DNA of 64,000 nt from Peromyscus leucopus (lineage: Eukaryota; Chordata; Mammalia; Rodentia; Cricetidae), in contig NC_051083.1 of the NCBI RefSeq assembly GCF_004664715.2, positions 96,917,161 to 96,981,160 on the forward strand. Direction: 5' to 3'. Of the stretch, positions 1 to 13,746 are shown piece by piece; the stretch's first letter is position 1; each line of letters starts with the position of its first letter. A model generated the notes under the pieces. It saw only the letters and a program-made list of their open reading frames with translations. It made no database searches and was not told the origin of the DNA. The translations under genes were made by a program, and so were the position numbers.

Positions 1-115
1 ACAAAATTACAGTTATGAAATAACGAAAATAATTTTATAGTTTGGGTCACCACAATATAAGGAACTGTATGAAAGGGTCACAACATTAGGAAGGTTGAGA
101 ACCACTGCTCTAACT
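1..115 (-). mobile_element. URR1-type hAT element, right end
   Basis: It ends 'aggttgagaaccactg', the terminal inverted repeat of this non-autonomous hAT family; the other end is outside the window. Confidence 0.75.
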
Positions 116-228
116 GAAATATATTATCGAAACAGATTTCTGTTTTGAGGAGCTTTTAACAGTTCACATCATATTCTTTTTATGTTTTTAAATATTGATT
201 TTTTAAATTGACATAATAATTGTACATA

Positions 229-392
229 TGGTGGGCTAGCCAGCTCAGCAGGTAAAAGTACTTGCCATGAAATCCTGACTGTCTGAGCTTGATGGCTGGA
301 ATCCACAGTGGAAGAGAGAACTGACTCCAAAAAGTTGTCCTTGGATCTCAACACAGGCACCACAGCACGTGCAAGCATGCATAGTAAGAATT
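229..392 (+). repeat. B2/B3-related SINE, sense
   Basis: 'ccagctcagcaggtaaaag' and 'gaactgactccaaaaagttg' resemble the tRNA-derived head and body of this family. Confidence 0.5.
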
Positions 393-540
393 TAAAACTA
401 TATTGCATGATGTTCAAATCAGAGTAAACATAACGATCTCATGTATATATCTTTTCTTTATGGGAAACATTAAAAAATCTTCCTTTTAGCTTTAAAAATG
501 AACATTACATTATCATTGTAACTATTACACTTTTTAATGA

Positions 541-1860
541 CATGCAAAAACTTCTTGCTACTATCTAACTATGGCTTCTTATCTGTTGACCTGCCTTCCT
601 TCATTCTTCCTTCTCCCTACTGTACCCAGCCTTAGGTATCCAGCATTTGGCTCTCAGCTTCTATCAGATCAGTTTTGTTTATTATCTTTTTCATATGGAT
701 GCAATTACATGTTGCTTGTTTTTTTGTACTTGGCGTACTTCACGCAACATAATGAACTCCAGTTGTATCCACATTGTCCCAAATGACAATATGTCATCTT
801 TTGTGTTCCTTAAGTAGTATTTCATCATGTACATATTTTAGGCTTATATTGCTGGGATAAAACACCATGACCAAAAGCAACTTAGGAAGGAAAGTGTTTA
901 TTTCATCTTAACACTTCCAGGTAACATTCTATCACTGAGGGAAGTTAGGGCAGAAACCCAGGGTAAGAATCTGGAGGCAGGAACTGAGGTAGAGGCTATG
1001 GAGGGGAGATGCATGCTTGTTTGCTTAGCCTGGCTTGCTAGGCCTGCTTGCTTATAGAACCCAGGACTGACTTGTCAGGGGTGGCTGAACCCACAATGGG
1101 CTAGCCCCCTCCCCCCATCAATCACTAATGAAGAACATGTCCACAGGTTTGCCTAAAAGCTCATCAGGTGGAAGCATTTTCTCAAATGAGGTTATGTCTT
1201 CCCAAATGACTGTAGCCTGTGTCAACACGACATAAACATGAACCAACAGAGTGTATTTACTGATATCTCTTTAGTAATTCATCAGCTGATAGACATTGTT
1301 GGATTCCATTTCTTGACTATTGTATACTGTACTGCAGTACTCATGTCTTTTAGATATCTGACTTACTTTCTTATGACCATATACCCAGCAGTGAGATTCC
1401 AGAATCATAAGGTACAACGTGTATGCAAGTTTAAATTCTCACTAACAGTGTACCAGAGTTCCCTTTCTCCACATTTTCACCAGCATTTGTTACCTTTTCT
1501 CTTTTTGTTATTAACCATTCTTCTTCTGGTGAAATCATATCCCATTGTGGCTTTTATTTGAATTTCCCTGACGATTTATGATATCAGCATTTTTAATGGC
1601 CCCATTTGCCATGTGACAATTCTGAAAATTTTCTATTTAGACCGATTTCCTATTGAAAGTGGGATTTGGGGCTTTCTTTTTTTGCTATTGAGATTCTATA
1701 GCTCCTTATATATTCTAGATCCTTCTAAGATTGATATATCACATGTATTTTTTCACATTCTGTGTAGTCTTCAAGTTTTCACTTCATTCTATTGAGTTTT
1801 TGTAGTGTAGAAGCATTTAGTTTTACGCAATCTCACTTGGTCAGTTTTGATTTTGTTAAC
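541..1860 (-). mobile_element. Old LINE-1 fragment, antisense, interrupted at 838-1235
   Basis: Typical antisense L1 sequence such as 'ccacattgtcccaaatgaca', 'ccatatacccagcagtgaga' and 'ttctccacattttcaccagc'. ORFs in it are relics of no function. Confidence 0.7.
838..1235 (+). repeat. Rodent interspersed repeat inserted in an old L1
   Basis: It carries the signature 'aaacaccatgaccaaaagca', then 'tatagaacccaggactgac' and 'cacaatgggctag'. Antisense L1 sequence flanks it on both sides. Confidence 0.65.
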
Positions 1861-2220
1861 AATTCACAGTGTATTTCTAATGGAATACACTTTTTAAATT
1901 ATAATTTCAATACAGCACTTTGTTGCATAACTGTGTTCTGAGAGGTGAGAATGGGAATTGCAGTTTTATTTTGATTATTTGTTCCCACTAAGATACAGCT
2001 GAATGAAAATAGCATTGAATCTAAAGAATTGAAACAAACAAAAATGCTTAAGAAATGCTTTCAAATATCTCAGATAATAGAGTCATATTAATAGCACTCA
2101 CCAAAGAGTTTTCCTCTTGTGACTGTTAAATCATACCTGGAATTATGAAGGTAAAGAAAAGGAAAGTTATATATAAATACCTTTATAAAATATTTATTCT
2201 TTAAATTAAATGGGGAAAGT

Positions 2221-2360
2221 CCAGACATGGTGGTACACCTCTAATCTTAGCACTCAGGAGATGAAGGCAAGAGGATTAGGTGTTCAAAGCCATACTCAGC
2301 TACATAGCAAACTTGACACTAGCCTGGGATACATGAGACCCTGTCACAAAAGAAGATGAT
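2221..2360 (+). repeat. B1/B4-family SINE, sense
   Basis: 'gacatggtggtacacctcta' then 'agcctgggatacatgagacc' and an A-rich end. Confidence 0.6.
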
Positions 2361-2924
2361 GAAGAGGAGGACCAAAAGAAAATCAAAACATCATACACAG
2401 TTTAAAATAAACAGTGTAAGTTCTATTTGCTGTAGGAGAAACATCTGTTTTAAATTCCCAGAGAGTGCATGATTCTTAAAAATGATGAAGCCAGATGAGA
2501 GTTCAGTCATAATAAGTTCTTAGAGATTAGGAAGTCTATTGTATTTCTCCTTTTATCTCCATTAGTGTCCAGCACAGTGCTAAGCTTGGCATGCTGGCAT
2601 GTACTTTATATTTAGTGGGTCCTCAGATTTTCTGTACAGTTATGAATACAGATTACCTGTCTGCTGGTCCCATCTCTCTGGGACTCCTTTTGCATCGTAA
2701 ATATTTGTTTGTCTGTGTAGCTCTCATTTATATCCATGTCTTTTCTGCTCTTTTCTCAATGCATCTTCATCCCTTTTTCATTCATAATAGCTTGGTCTTC
2801 CCCAGTCACATTTCACTGTTGCTCCTCTGGTGTGTGCTACACATCTGTCTTGTTCAGGCATGTTGACTTCACCTTTCACTGACAATTTTCACATACACAC
2901 ACAACACAAATAATCAAAATATAA

Positions 2925-3550
2925 AAACCAAGTTTTTTTCTTTTTTTATTATTAAGCATTTTTCTGTTCATTTTACATACCAAGCACAGGTGCCCCTCTC
3001 CTCCCTTCTCCCATCCCCGAGCCTTCCTCCCCAACCCATTCCCCCATTCCCACCTCCTCCAAGGCAAGGTCTCCCATGGGGAGTCAGCAGAGCCTGGTAC
3101 ATTTAGTTGAGGCAGGTCCAAGCCCCTCCTCCCTGCACCAAGGCTGTCAGAGGTGTCCCACCATAGGTAATGGGCTCCAAAAAGCTGGCTCATGCACCAG
3201 GGATGGATCCTGATCCTACTGTCAGGGGGCCCCTTAAGCAGGTCAAACTAAACAACTGTCTCACCTATGCTCAGGACTAAGTCCAGTCCCATGGAGGCTC
3301 CACAGCTATTGGTCCACAATTCATCAGTTTCCATTAGCTTGGTTTGGTTGTCTCTGCAGGTTTCCCCATCGTGATCTTAATGCTCTTGCTCATAGAATCC
3401 CTTTCTCTCTCCCTGACTGGACTCCTGGAGCTCGGCCTGGTGCTTGGCTGTGGATCTCTGCATCTGCTTCCATCAGTCACTGGACGGAGGCTCTTTTATG
3501 ACAGTTATACTTACCTGGCAGGGGAGACACCATGATCAAGCAAGGTTTTT
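2925..3550 (-). mobile_element. Rodent L1 3' region, antisense
   Basis: A C/T-rich stretch with 'ttcccccattcccacctcct', then 'ctctgcatctgcttccatca' close to the right end. This resembles L1 3' region sequence seen across rodents. The short ORFs inside are not genes. Confidence 0.6.
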
Positions 3551-3974
3551 TTTTTTAAAAAAAAAACTAAAAGCAAAGTATACTTTAAAAATAGCTTTTA
3601 GTGTATAAATGTAAGGGTTTAACTTTATTTATTTGAATTTTATAATTTATTTTATTGTATTTATTTTAATTTAATCAATTTTTGTTTTTAATGGATTATT
3701 GTCCACTGTTAAAGTTCCTGGTGAATGAACAAAATACTTTCTCTAGATAAAAACCCACTTATATTAACTTTGTTTTTGCTTTAATGGCTCTCAACTGATT
3801 TTTCCATAAATTATTGCCCTGAGCTAAGCAATCTCATATCCACTTCCAAGACACAGTGGTTTTTATTTTCTTTTTATTAGGTCTTGGTTTTTATTGTTTT
3901 GCTTTACCTATTGTTATGATGACTTTCAAAATCCTGTCACTAATCATTTAGTGCTACGAACAATCAACCCTTGA

Positions 3975-4359
3975 ATTCCATTTTCCTCTGCCTTTCTCTG
4001 GACATTTGACCAAAACATTTAGAACTTTTTCTAAAGAGCATTAAGATCAGCTTTGGGGAGCACAAGAACTCACTCTTCCAAGCTGAATTTGAGAAAAACC
4101 TCTTCATTAATCACCCTCATCGACTTGGAAAACTACATTTTTCCAGTATGGGATTCTGCCATCCCAACATTCAGGCATAGGGCCATAGAATCAGATTCCA
4201 CCACCGACCATAAATCAAACTCAGAATTTCATGTCTCATCATTGGAGCCATAACTGTGAGCCTAAGCTTTAAACTGACAGAATTTCACTAAGTTTTCTGA
4301 GGAAAAAGTTCTAAACATTTTGGTCAAATGTCTAGAGAAAGGCAGAGGAAAATGGAATG
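3975..4359. repeat. Inverted repeat with about 56-bp arms
   Basis: Arms at about 3975-4030 and 4304-4359 are reverse complements with about three mismatches. They share the core 'cctctgcctttctct' / 'agagaaaggcagagg'. The spacer is 273 bp. It could be an old hairpin-forming DNA transposon; family unknown. Confidence 0.85.
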
Positions 4360-4846
4360 AGAGGAGGGAAGGAAGGAGAAAGAAAGGGAGCCCGATTTTC
4401 CTGAAATTGTCCTTAATTCAAGAACACTGTCAATGTGTTTTCACTCTATGACAGTTATATAAAATGTATATGGTGAAAAGGAGTCCAGTAAGACAACTGA
4501 ATCACATATTTCTCTTTAGTCACTGCAAGTCTGTGCACTTCCTTAGTAAACAGTAGCAGTGTGATGAAGGGTGGAACTTACTAATGCTGGCAGCTGCCTC
4601 ACTGATGTCTCACTAATATGTTGGAATTAATTTCAAGGATTTTCCTCAAATAAGAATGCACTGAAAAAAAAATGATCTTTCTAACTCATAGTGACTTTTC
4701 TCAGCAATATTAGTAGATTGTTTTTAAAGAAGCATCACAGGTCTAAACTAGTTTAGATCCAGTTTAGTGAATACTTCAATTTAGTGAATTAGGGTTGAGC
4801 ACTCACTGTGTTTAATGTAGAGCTATAATTAAAAACCAGGTTTTGG

Positions 4847-4990
4847 GGCTGGGTGTGGTGTCAAACACCTTTAATCCCAGCAGTCAAGATGCAGACTCAG
4901 GGAGATCTCTGAGTTTGAGGACTGGCTGATCTACATAGTGAACTCCAAATGGCCAGGAGTATATAACGAGACCCTATCTTAATCCCTCTC
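4847..4990 (+). repeat. B1 SINE, sense, diverged
   Basis: 'gctgggtgtggtgtcaaaca' and 'cctttaatcccagcagtc' followed by a degraded right half. Confidence 0.7.
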
Positions 4991-5097
4991 CCCATGTGAA
5001 GAACCATGTTTAGAATCCACCATGACTTTTTTATATTTATCACCTCCCTGAATGTCTAGCAAAAAGAAATGCATTATTGTATTAAGAAACAAACTAA

Positions 5098-5176
5098 TGG
5101 CTGGGACTCTAGCTCCACAATGGCACTACCTTAGCAAATAGAAGATCTAGGTTCCATTCACAGTAGATGAAAAAGG
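5098..5176 (+). repeat. ID-type SINE
   Basis: 'ggctgggactctagctcc' followed by 'ctaggttccattcacagtag' and an A-rich tail matches a degraded ID element. Confidence 0.45.
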
Positions 5177-5442
5177 GGGAGGAGGTAAGAGGGGCAGATC
5201 CACCCCCATTGATGCTTGTTTACTCTGCATTGATCTGCACACTCATCCTGCCATCTCCCCTTGAACCCCTCTTGAGCTGCCCAGGTTCTCATTGGCTCTT
5301 TCTATCTTCCTTCCTTATGACTCCTCTATATTACACCTGGAAGAGCTTGTATCTAGTACTTAGAAATTGTCTTAAAACTTTTGAAAACAGAATAAAGAGA
5401 TTTTTGGAATGATTAATGGAAAAGAAGGTGATATATATATAT

Positions 5443-5572
5443 AGTTTTTCGAGACAGGGTTTCTCTGTGTAGCTTTGCTCCTTTTTCTGGAACTCACGTG
5501 GTAGCCCAGGCTGGCCTTGAACTCACAGAGATCCACCTGGCTCTGCCTCCCAAGTGCTGGGATTAAAGGTGT

Positions 5573-5622
<50 letters not shown>

Positions 5623-5637
5623 ACCCATCGAGATTTT
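5443..5637 (-). repeat. B1 SINE, antisense, with an expanded GCC tract
   Basis: 'tttttcgagacagggtttct' begins the antisense B1 and 'gctgggattaaaggtgtgcg' leads into 14 GCC units (5575-5616), then three ACC units. In intact copies this end reads gccaccaccgcc. Confidence 0.9.
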
Positions 5638-6359
5638 TAATTCAAAAGGCCATGGCCAGATTAATTTCTTTAAACCCAAGTTTTTCTTGGGTTTCATGGT
5701 AAATCAGAATATGCATACCCTCTAAGACTGAAAACAAACAAGAGAAGGCAGTTTCATCTTTTATGGTCATCTTTTCCACCACCATTGACTTGTTAAAGAA
5801 ACTGGCCATTGTCTGGTATAAAGCACCATTTGCTGGTCTTGTCTGTTAGTTTCACTTGATGACAATGAGTTGTTAATCTGTTCCTTGTCGTTCCTACAAG
5901 TGCAAATTAACTCAAAGAGGCTTAGATTCAGGTTCAAATTTTGGCAAAATTCTTTGTAAGTGGTGCTGTTTCATGGTATATTACATCAGGATGAAGGGCT
6001 TGATTGTTTCATATTTTGGTGAGGAGTCAATCAATAGGAAGATTCAAAGGGTGATTGTCCCCTTCCACATAAAGATCAGAACTGATAGTTTTACCTATTG
6101 ATGATTATTGCTAAAATCAGCCATTTTATTAAGGATTGTAAAATAGTGCTTTTTCTAAATCTGTCATTACTTCTGTGCCTACTGGCTTGTATACTTTTGT
6201 TGAAAACAACTGTATTTGATCACCTAGCATTCTTTGTTTACTATGAAATATACAAATAAATCAAGATAAATTATTCATTTCTTAATTGTCAAATTTCAAT
6301 ATAATTAATCAGTACTTGTTACTTCCAATGCAAAGGCTTTCTTTTATATTTAAAAAACT

Positions 6360-6723
6360 TGTTGCTGGAGGACTTCTCTCCAGGTTCCCCAAGCCCCACA
6401 GTCCCACAATCCACTTATAAAATAATCACTCAGACGCTTATATCACTTACAAACTGTATGGCCATGGCAGGCTTCTTGCTAACTGTTCTTTTATCTTAAA
6501 TTAACCCATTTTTATAAATCTATACCTTGCCATGTGGCTGGTGGCTTACCAGAGTCTTTACATGCTGCTTGTCCTGGCGGTGGCTGCAGTGTCTCTCTCC
6601 TCAGCCTTCTGCTTCCCAGAATTCTCCTCTCTCCTTGTCCCACCTACTTCCTGCCTGGCAACCTACTTCCTGCCTGGTCACTGGCCATCAGTGTTTTATT
6701 TATATAGAGCAATATCCACAGCA
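6360..6723. mobile_element. Solo LTR with 6-bp target duplication
   Basis: A 364-bp element with TG...CA ends flanked by AAAACT at 6354-6359 and 6724-6729. It contains 'cttgccatgtggctggtggc' and 'atcagtgttttatttat', a familiar rodent LTR. The short ORFs in it are shadows. Confidence 0.7.
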
Positions 6724-9700
6724 AAAACTTTATAAATTCACAGAGTATTATATTTTCAGTTTCAATTATTTCAATTTTTGTTTCAATTATTTGTACTCAT
6801 TACTGTTTTTAATGGCCAGACTATATCTTTGGCTAATGATAGTCCCTTTCCATACATCAGTTTTGAGAGAGTTCTAGAAAAAACATATTTATGATTTCAA
6901 GATCTTGAGTTACAAGGACATAAACTCTAAATTTATTTATATCCTTTCTTTCTAATTCTGACAGTTACTCTGTATAAACATTGAAATCGCATATGAACTG
7001 AGTATATTTCAACCCTGTATGTATTTCCTATATTTGGTGTCTGAAATTCAATGCTTAAGAGCATTCATTAATACATAATGTATTTCTAGGAGGATTTGAG
7101 TATAAAGAAGCTTTCTTTGGAGGGAGGAACATTTACCTGTTTGATATGGATATATTTTAGCTTAAATGGTGACATACTAAATAACTCCTTTTCTGTCATG
7201 TGCCTATTGTTAAGAGGTGGATACATATAAGTATCTTGCTCTCTTAACATGTGCCTAATGCTTTGCATTTGAATGTACCACAATTTAGTTAACCATGCTT
7301 TTACTGATGGACATTTGTGGCTTTTTCTGATATATTTCTATTATAAATGAGGCTTCAGTAATGATCTTTGCAAATAAATCATTTCACATTTATGCAAACT
7401 TATTGGGATGACTTCCTAAGTGTAGAATTTTTGTATCATTAATATACGCATTTAAAATTTCCAAGTTGCCTTCCATAAAGATAGCTCCTTTTCATAGTCC
7501 AACAGTAGTTCATAAGTGTGTCTATTTGCATGTACAGATGTATTCCTTCATTTAGAATTATATTACAACTACAAAAACTTATCTCCATATTGACTTTTAA
7601 AATGTAAATATATAAGAAAAATCTAAAATGAAAGTGTGGGACAAAATGAGTCTATGCTAAAGAATTTGTTTGCCAATGTCCAATATCTACATGATGCCAA
7701 TGCCATGCCATATCTCTCCAGGGATTAGATCAGCTATACATACAAGTTTGATGGAAAGTGGCAGTGAGAGCAGTTTTTAAGATAATTTTACTCCTGTTCA
7801 TAATGATATGCATATGGCCAAAGGAATTTTATGCAACTTCTGGATATTTCTCAATCATATAATCAAACTGAATGGCAATATGATTAATTCATTGACTATT
7901 ACAAATAAGCTGGATTACCAGTTTGTGTGTAATCAAGCACCTAATACTGGCCCCTCTATATTTGTCTTAAAGTTCTAAAAATAAATATATAACATTATGT
8001 GCTTTTGAGATTTTCCCCTACTATTCACGAGACCCCTCTTTATACTCTCAGGTATATTGAAGAGGAATATCTCTAAGTCTTATTTCTGAAGGGGAATTCA
8101 TTTAATTTTTAGGTTAACATATCAAAGCATGGTTTTAATTATGTTGTGTTCATACATGCATTCCTATACTTTGTTCTAATTTGCCCCCTCCCCGCTGCCC
8201 TTATTTCTCAAAGAGTACCATGAGTAGCTGCTTGGTTTAGATATAGCCTAAAAACAGTATACTGCTTCAAGCTCAGAGATAAGTGCTGAGAATAAACCCT
8301 CTGACTTTTTTTTGTTTGCTTGTTTGTTTTGTTGTTGTTGTCCTCATTCAGGGTAAGAGCAGAAGTGGTGTCTAGTGTGTTATTCTTTGGGTTGAATCAC
8401 CCACCCAAAAAGTATTTGCTTCCTCATTGAATCCATTTTGGACCACACAAGGTAGAAGACTGTTATGGAGCACTAAATAGATATAGTCTAAGCTCTATAA
8501 TAGGCTTTGTGATGTAGAAGATTGGAAATACATTAGCACTTGTGAAGAACAATGTTTTTAGACCAATGGAAGATGTCCTTTGTTCTGCTTAATGCTCTTA
8601 AATGCCCCGTGTTGTCTGCTGTCCCTTGTAAAGAAAGATGATACCACTCAATCTAGCACCATTAGCAGAGTTTACACATTAAGTTGTTTTCTTTTGCCAG
8701 TCATCGTAATGAGCATGTATTAAGCCACCTGCCCTCTTTCCTGTCCAGGCCCTCTGGAAACTAATGGCAAACACTGTGAAACAGCTGCTTTGACTTAATG
8801 GTGAAGGGAGGAACTGAGAGTTAGCTGGCATTTGCAGGGATTAAGCTCTGTAACTGTGGCCTCATTATCACTGGACTACAACCCACTGAGTTTTCTGGCC
8901 TCACACCCATAGTGTGTTACAGCTCTATTTAAAAACAGATGACTGTGAATGATCTGAGGAAAGCTATGTCCTAGCTAAACAACAGAAAATTCCCCCACTG
9001 GATTTCATAATCTTACTAATGAAAGCTTGTACCTCCTGGTTCTAGCTTCATTCTATGTATTTAGGTCATCAAGTGATGACTTATATAATCTATACTATTT
9101 TATTTTTTACCTTAGATACACATATAAATAAACTTCATGAGAGAAAACACTGCACCACCTCTAACATCACTGTATACAGTATTCCTCACCATTCCTAATG
9201 GATATTGAAGTCCCAGTCAGGAATTTTATACCCATTCAAGATGATTATGTTTTACATCTACTCTAATATTTCAATACAAGGGCATGTGTGACAGTATCAA
9301 ACAAACATTTGTGCAACTTTATGTCAACTGCACTTATATAGTAAAACCATTTCTATATAGGGCCCTATTGAGTAGTAACTCTCTTAAATAGTGATGACAG
9401 TTATATGTTTATCTCAGCCATGTTAACATGAACATTGATTGAATTTCATTATGGCATCTTCATAAATAAAATGGCAAATGTGAAAGATGTAGTTGAGCAA
9501 TGGCATCAAACAAACCGATGCATTTTAAAACTCAGATATTAGCTGTATACCATGGTAAGCTACTCACAATTGCCCAGTTCCAATTTACTCATTTGTAAAA
9601 TGAGGCAAATAGAGAGTTGCACAGAGTGGGCACTAAAAGAGAGCATTCATTTCCAGTGAGTTGACAGAGAGAATGTCTCAATAAATGATAAAGGTATTTC

Positions 9701-12700
9701 TACCAACAGCAGCAGGAAAAGCAAGAGTAGATATAAAAAAATAACCAACATAAATGGGGATTATGTTCCTGACTGTGACCTCATTAGCACCACACTTGAA
9801 CCTGTAAAACATTAAAAAGGGAGTAGCACCTATCCTTCAGGCGACCTTACTCATTCCCACCAGGCTTACCACACACCTCATTGCTTCCTAATGCCCTTTT
9901 CTCTTTATTCAGTCTGCAAAGTTTCTCCTATCCTTACTTTATTGCCCTCTTATCCTCTAATTCATTTTCATACTGACATCAAAGTGATTTATCCCAACTA
10001 TTAGTCTTACCATGTTGTTGCCCTGGCAACTATTTAGCATGGTTTGACATTGGCTCTCAATGTCAACCTCAAAACCTAGTGGAGAATAGTGATAATTAAA
10101 CTGACTTGTGAGAAAAATGGAGAAATGGTGAATTGTTTCTTTCTAGACCTTTCAGGCTAGATGCCAGTGTTTCCATTTGAGGACTGTGTACTTGACCATG
10201 ACAAGGAGAACCTATGGATAAAGCATCTGGTGCAAAGCTCAGAGCCTAGCAGTGGTATTCATCATACTGTAATTGATGAGGCCCTGTGGCTGAACAGTCT
10301 GTTAGTTTCATGTTCTTTAACTATGCTGAAGGTTTAGAAGAGCTCTACTTCGTAGTTCGGAGAACTTGCTTAGTTGTTTCCTATTGGGCATATCCTTCCC
10401 ACTCTTGGGGCTTCAGCGTTCTCATCTGTAATGAGGAGGTTAAACTGGACGAACCTGTCTTCCATTCAGTTCTACTAATGTATAATTTCCTTGTACCATC
10501 TGAGGAACTGAGATTTTTAATAAATAAAATTTGCATAATAAATAAATATTCTCCTTAAAACATTATATCTTTAATAAAATGAGAATAGAGGGAAAGAAGA
10601 ATCAATTAAGTTGTTGGCAAAGAGAAAATCAAATTGACAGTGATGTTCCTTAAGCACGCCAAACCCAGTATGTCAGTGAATACGGAATTTTATTCCCCAT
10701 CTTTATCAGTCTGATTTCTGTACATCCTAAAATGCCACTAGATGATGGAGTTTTCAAGTTAAGATGAAGTAAAATTTTATTGTGTAAGCATATATATTGA
10801 GATATTTTAATACACTTCAGCACTTTGCAAGGCTCATCTTTTGGGAATCTGTGTGCCACATGATTAGCATAAAGGTTGTTTCCTAGTTACCCATGTGCCC
10901 CAAATATTACAAAGAAAGGACTGTTGAACTTCACCACCTACAAACGAATAACTTGACCATGAACTGTACTTATTAATGGTGATTCTTATGCTTTATTAAG
11001 TAAAAATAATTATTTGTTACAAATATTTAGAGATTTTGAATTAGTTCATGATATTTAGCAGTCACATTATGGTATTTCAATTACCTCTATCTTAGGTAAC
11101 TATTGAATTTCTATTAGAAACATTAGGTATCTTGAAAACTCCCAGATATGTAAAGAGTTTCTTATTCATCTATAGGTTACAATTGGGAAGTTAGTTGCTA
11201 TATTAGAGAGCAATCAACAAAATAATAATCATTAATAGCTACTTGGCAATTACTATGTACTAGGGCTGTACATCTTTTAAGCTTAGCATACATTTAATCC
11301 ACCTTTGAAGGTAAATTACGGAGAGTCACACAACTAGAAAGTGGTAGGATTTGAATCAGGAGAGATTTGGATGAGTAGGCATGAGGAATGCTTTTCTCAG
11401 CCCAGCAGTGGTCAACAAATGTGATTTTATCAATGAATCTTAATGATATTGAGATCTCTTGAAGAAAACAAAACAAGACAAACAAACAAACAAAAAACTC
11501 TCATGTTGAGTCAGAAATCAATCTTCAATTATTGAAGTGTAAAAATACAGTAGACTTGGGGTTCAGTGAAATGTTAGGTATTCTAACATGGAGTGGCTCA
11601 TCGGGTACTAAGTTTCACTGTCGATATCTGAATTTGTGCATATTCAGTTGAAGATTCCAACTTACTGATCAGTGCCCTAAAGCCATCTACCTAATAGCAT
11701 GTTTGATTGGGAAGGGGCATGACATGAACCCATTTTAAGACAGAACTGAAGGGAGGAGGAAGGGGAAAATGTCTCCCCACTGAACAATTGCATAAATCCA
11801 GTAAAGTGAGAGAAGGGCAAATGAAGGGGAAGCATTCACGTTTAGCTACTAACCCATGCTCTAGAATTTCAGGTTCTTTAAATTGTCTGTTTGTAGTGAG
11901 CCTATGCTAATGTTTGTTGTAAATCCTGGGATACTGGGCTTTCAGGATTAGGACTCCAGCAAGTTTAAGACAATAAAATGTTGAAGGGAATGGAGGGACA
12001 AAACAGACAAGAAAAGAAAGAAAACAAAGGATTTCAAGGTAAATCTCCAAAGATGGTAAACACTAATCCCTCTTGAACTTTCAGTCAATCATAGATTTAT
12101 TTCCTAGAGCAGTGGAAATGGACTTCAGCGGTTGGAGGAACACCCACGGAGAATAAGGGAAAAGTCACCATGTGGGCTAGCCTTTTGTCAGCCTAACTTT
12201 AACTAGACCAGCTCCCATCTTGCTTAATTTATGTACTGTAAGTTCACATGTATGATTTTTATGTAATGTGTTCTAAGCTTAAAGAAAAAAAAAGAAAACT
12301 GCAAAACCATTTCTCAAGGGAGAGAGACTAAAAAAGTCTCTACAAATTGGTCAAAAAGATCACCCTTAAAACCCTGCTGTTGAACAGTAAAAATATGCTA
12401 GCAAAGTTTTTAGGGCTGGGACATTGGGAGGGGGCAACTGCCAGTCAGTATATCAGTTATTCTCTGCTGTGAAATGAATAGCTACAGCAGCAATAAGGGC
12501 TGATAACAACAGTGACTGTACTAAGCTTCAACACTGATGTGGACCCAGGGCCAAATGCTTTTTTAAATTGTGTCACTTACTACTATCTCATTTTTACAAA
12601 TACTGTCGTTCTTCTGCATCTGAAGGTATGCAAATGTTTTAAACATCTAAAGATAAACCAAATAAAGATTTAAAAATCATAGTTACCAATTAGGTCTGAA

Positions 12701-13139
12701 GAGCTCCTTGCGGCTTTTTGCTGCTGAAATACACATCAAGTTGAGACAATTTATTCCTCTGAACTCAATATAGTGCTGAGTTCAAAACGATAAATCACAC
12801 ACTGGCCCCAAACTCAGGGATTTCTGATCATTTATTCCAAGAAGGAAGTGTCTCATGAAGATTCAATTGGATGAAATACTTTCTTTATTGAAAGGAAAGA
12901 TCTTGTTGCAATTGAATATTTGTTTAAGAATAGTTTTATTAATGTGTTGATTCATCAAATATTTATAGGGCATCAACTATAAGTTCTGAATGCGGAATCT
13001 GTAATATACAATATCAACGACGGATTTGTTTAATGTAAGCATAAACCATTTTGAGAACTGCCAAGTGTTTGTGCAGGTAACACCTAGTGATTTAGTGTAA
13101 TATTTAGTCTAATTTCAAAAACTAATTTTAAAGCTAAGC

Positions 13140-13325
13140 AGAATGTGGTTTGTGAATTGTATAGCCTGGGAAGGTTACCTAACCTTTCTGACTCTTGGGC
13201 TTCTGACTTATGACATGAGAATACTATAGATGAATATGAGAAGGATCCATAAAATCAAGTATATAAAGCTCTCAGCACTGTGTTTGACACACAGAGCACA
13301 TTCAATACATGCTTATTGTTCTGTG
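13140..13325 (+). repeat. MIR SINE
   Basis: 'gggaaggttacctaaccttt' and 'agctctcagcactgtgtttg' match the MIR core and tail. Diverged as expected for an ancient element. Confidence 0.6.
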
Positions 13326-13640
13326 GTAACTGGGAAATTACTAGCCCGGCTTGTGATGGTGAGGTGATCTTAAATTTCTGCTACTAGTCAAATATTTCTT
13401 ACCTTACACTATCTGTTTCCTTTTCTGGGAACAGGTAATATAAGCACCCTAGGCTTTTAAGAAATATTTTGGCTCATCCAGGGAGAAGAGTCATAAAGAA
13501 ATGCCTGGTGTAAGAAACCAATTCCTGATCCTGGAGTTATGGCTCATGGCTGTAATCTCAGTATTTGGAAGGCTAAAGCAAAAAGATCAAAGTAAGGCCA
13601 TTCTAGTTTGCATGGGGTAAAAGAGACAGAGACAGAAAGG

Positions 13641-13746
<106 letters not shown>

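Noticed and set aside
2876..3535. ORFs of 105 and 63 codons near the left end
   Set aside because: They lie in an antisense L1 3' region and reflect its C/T-rich composition.
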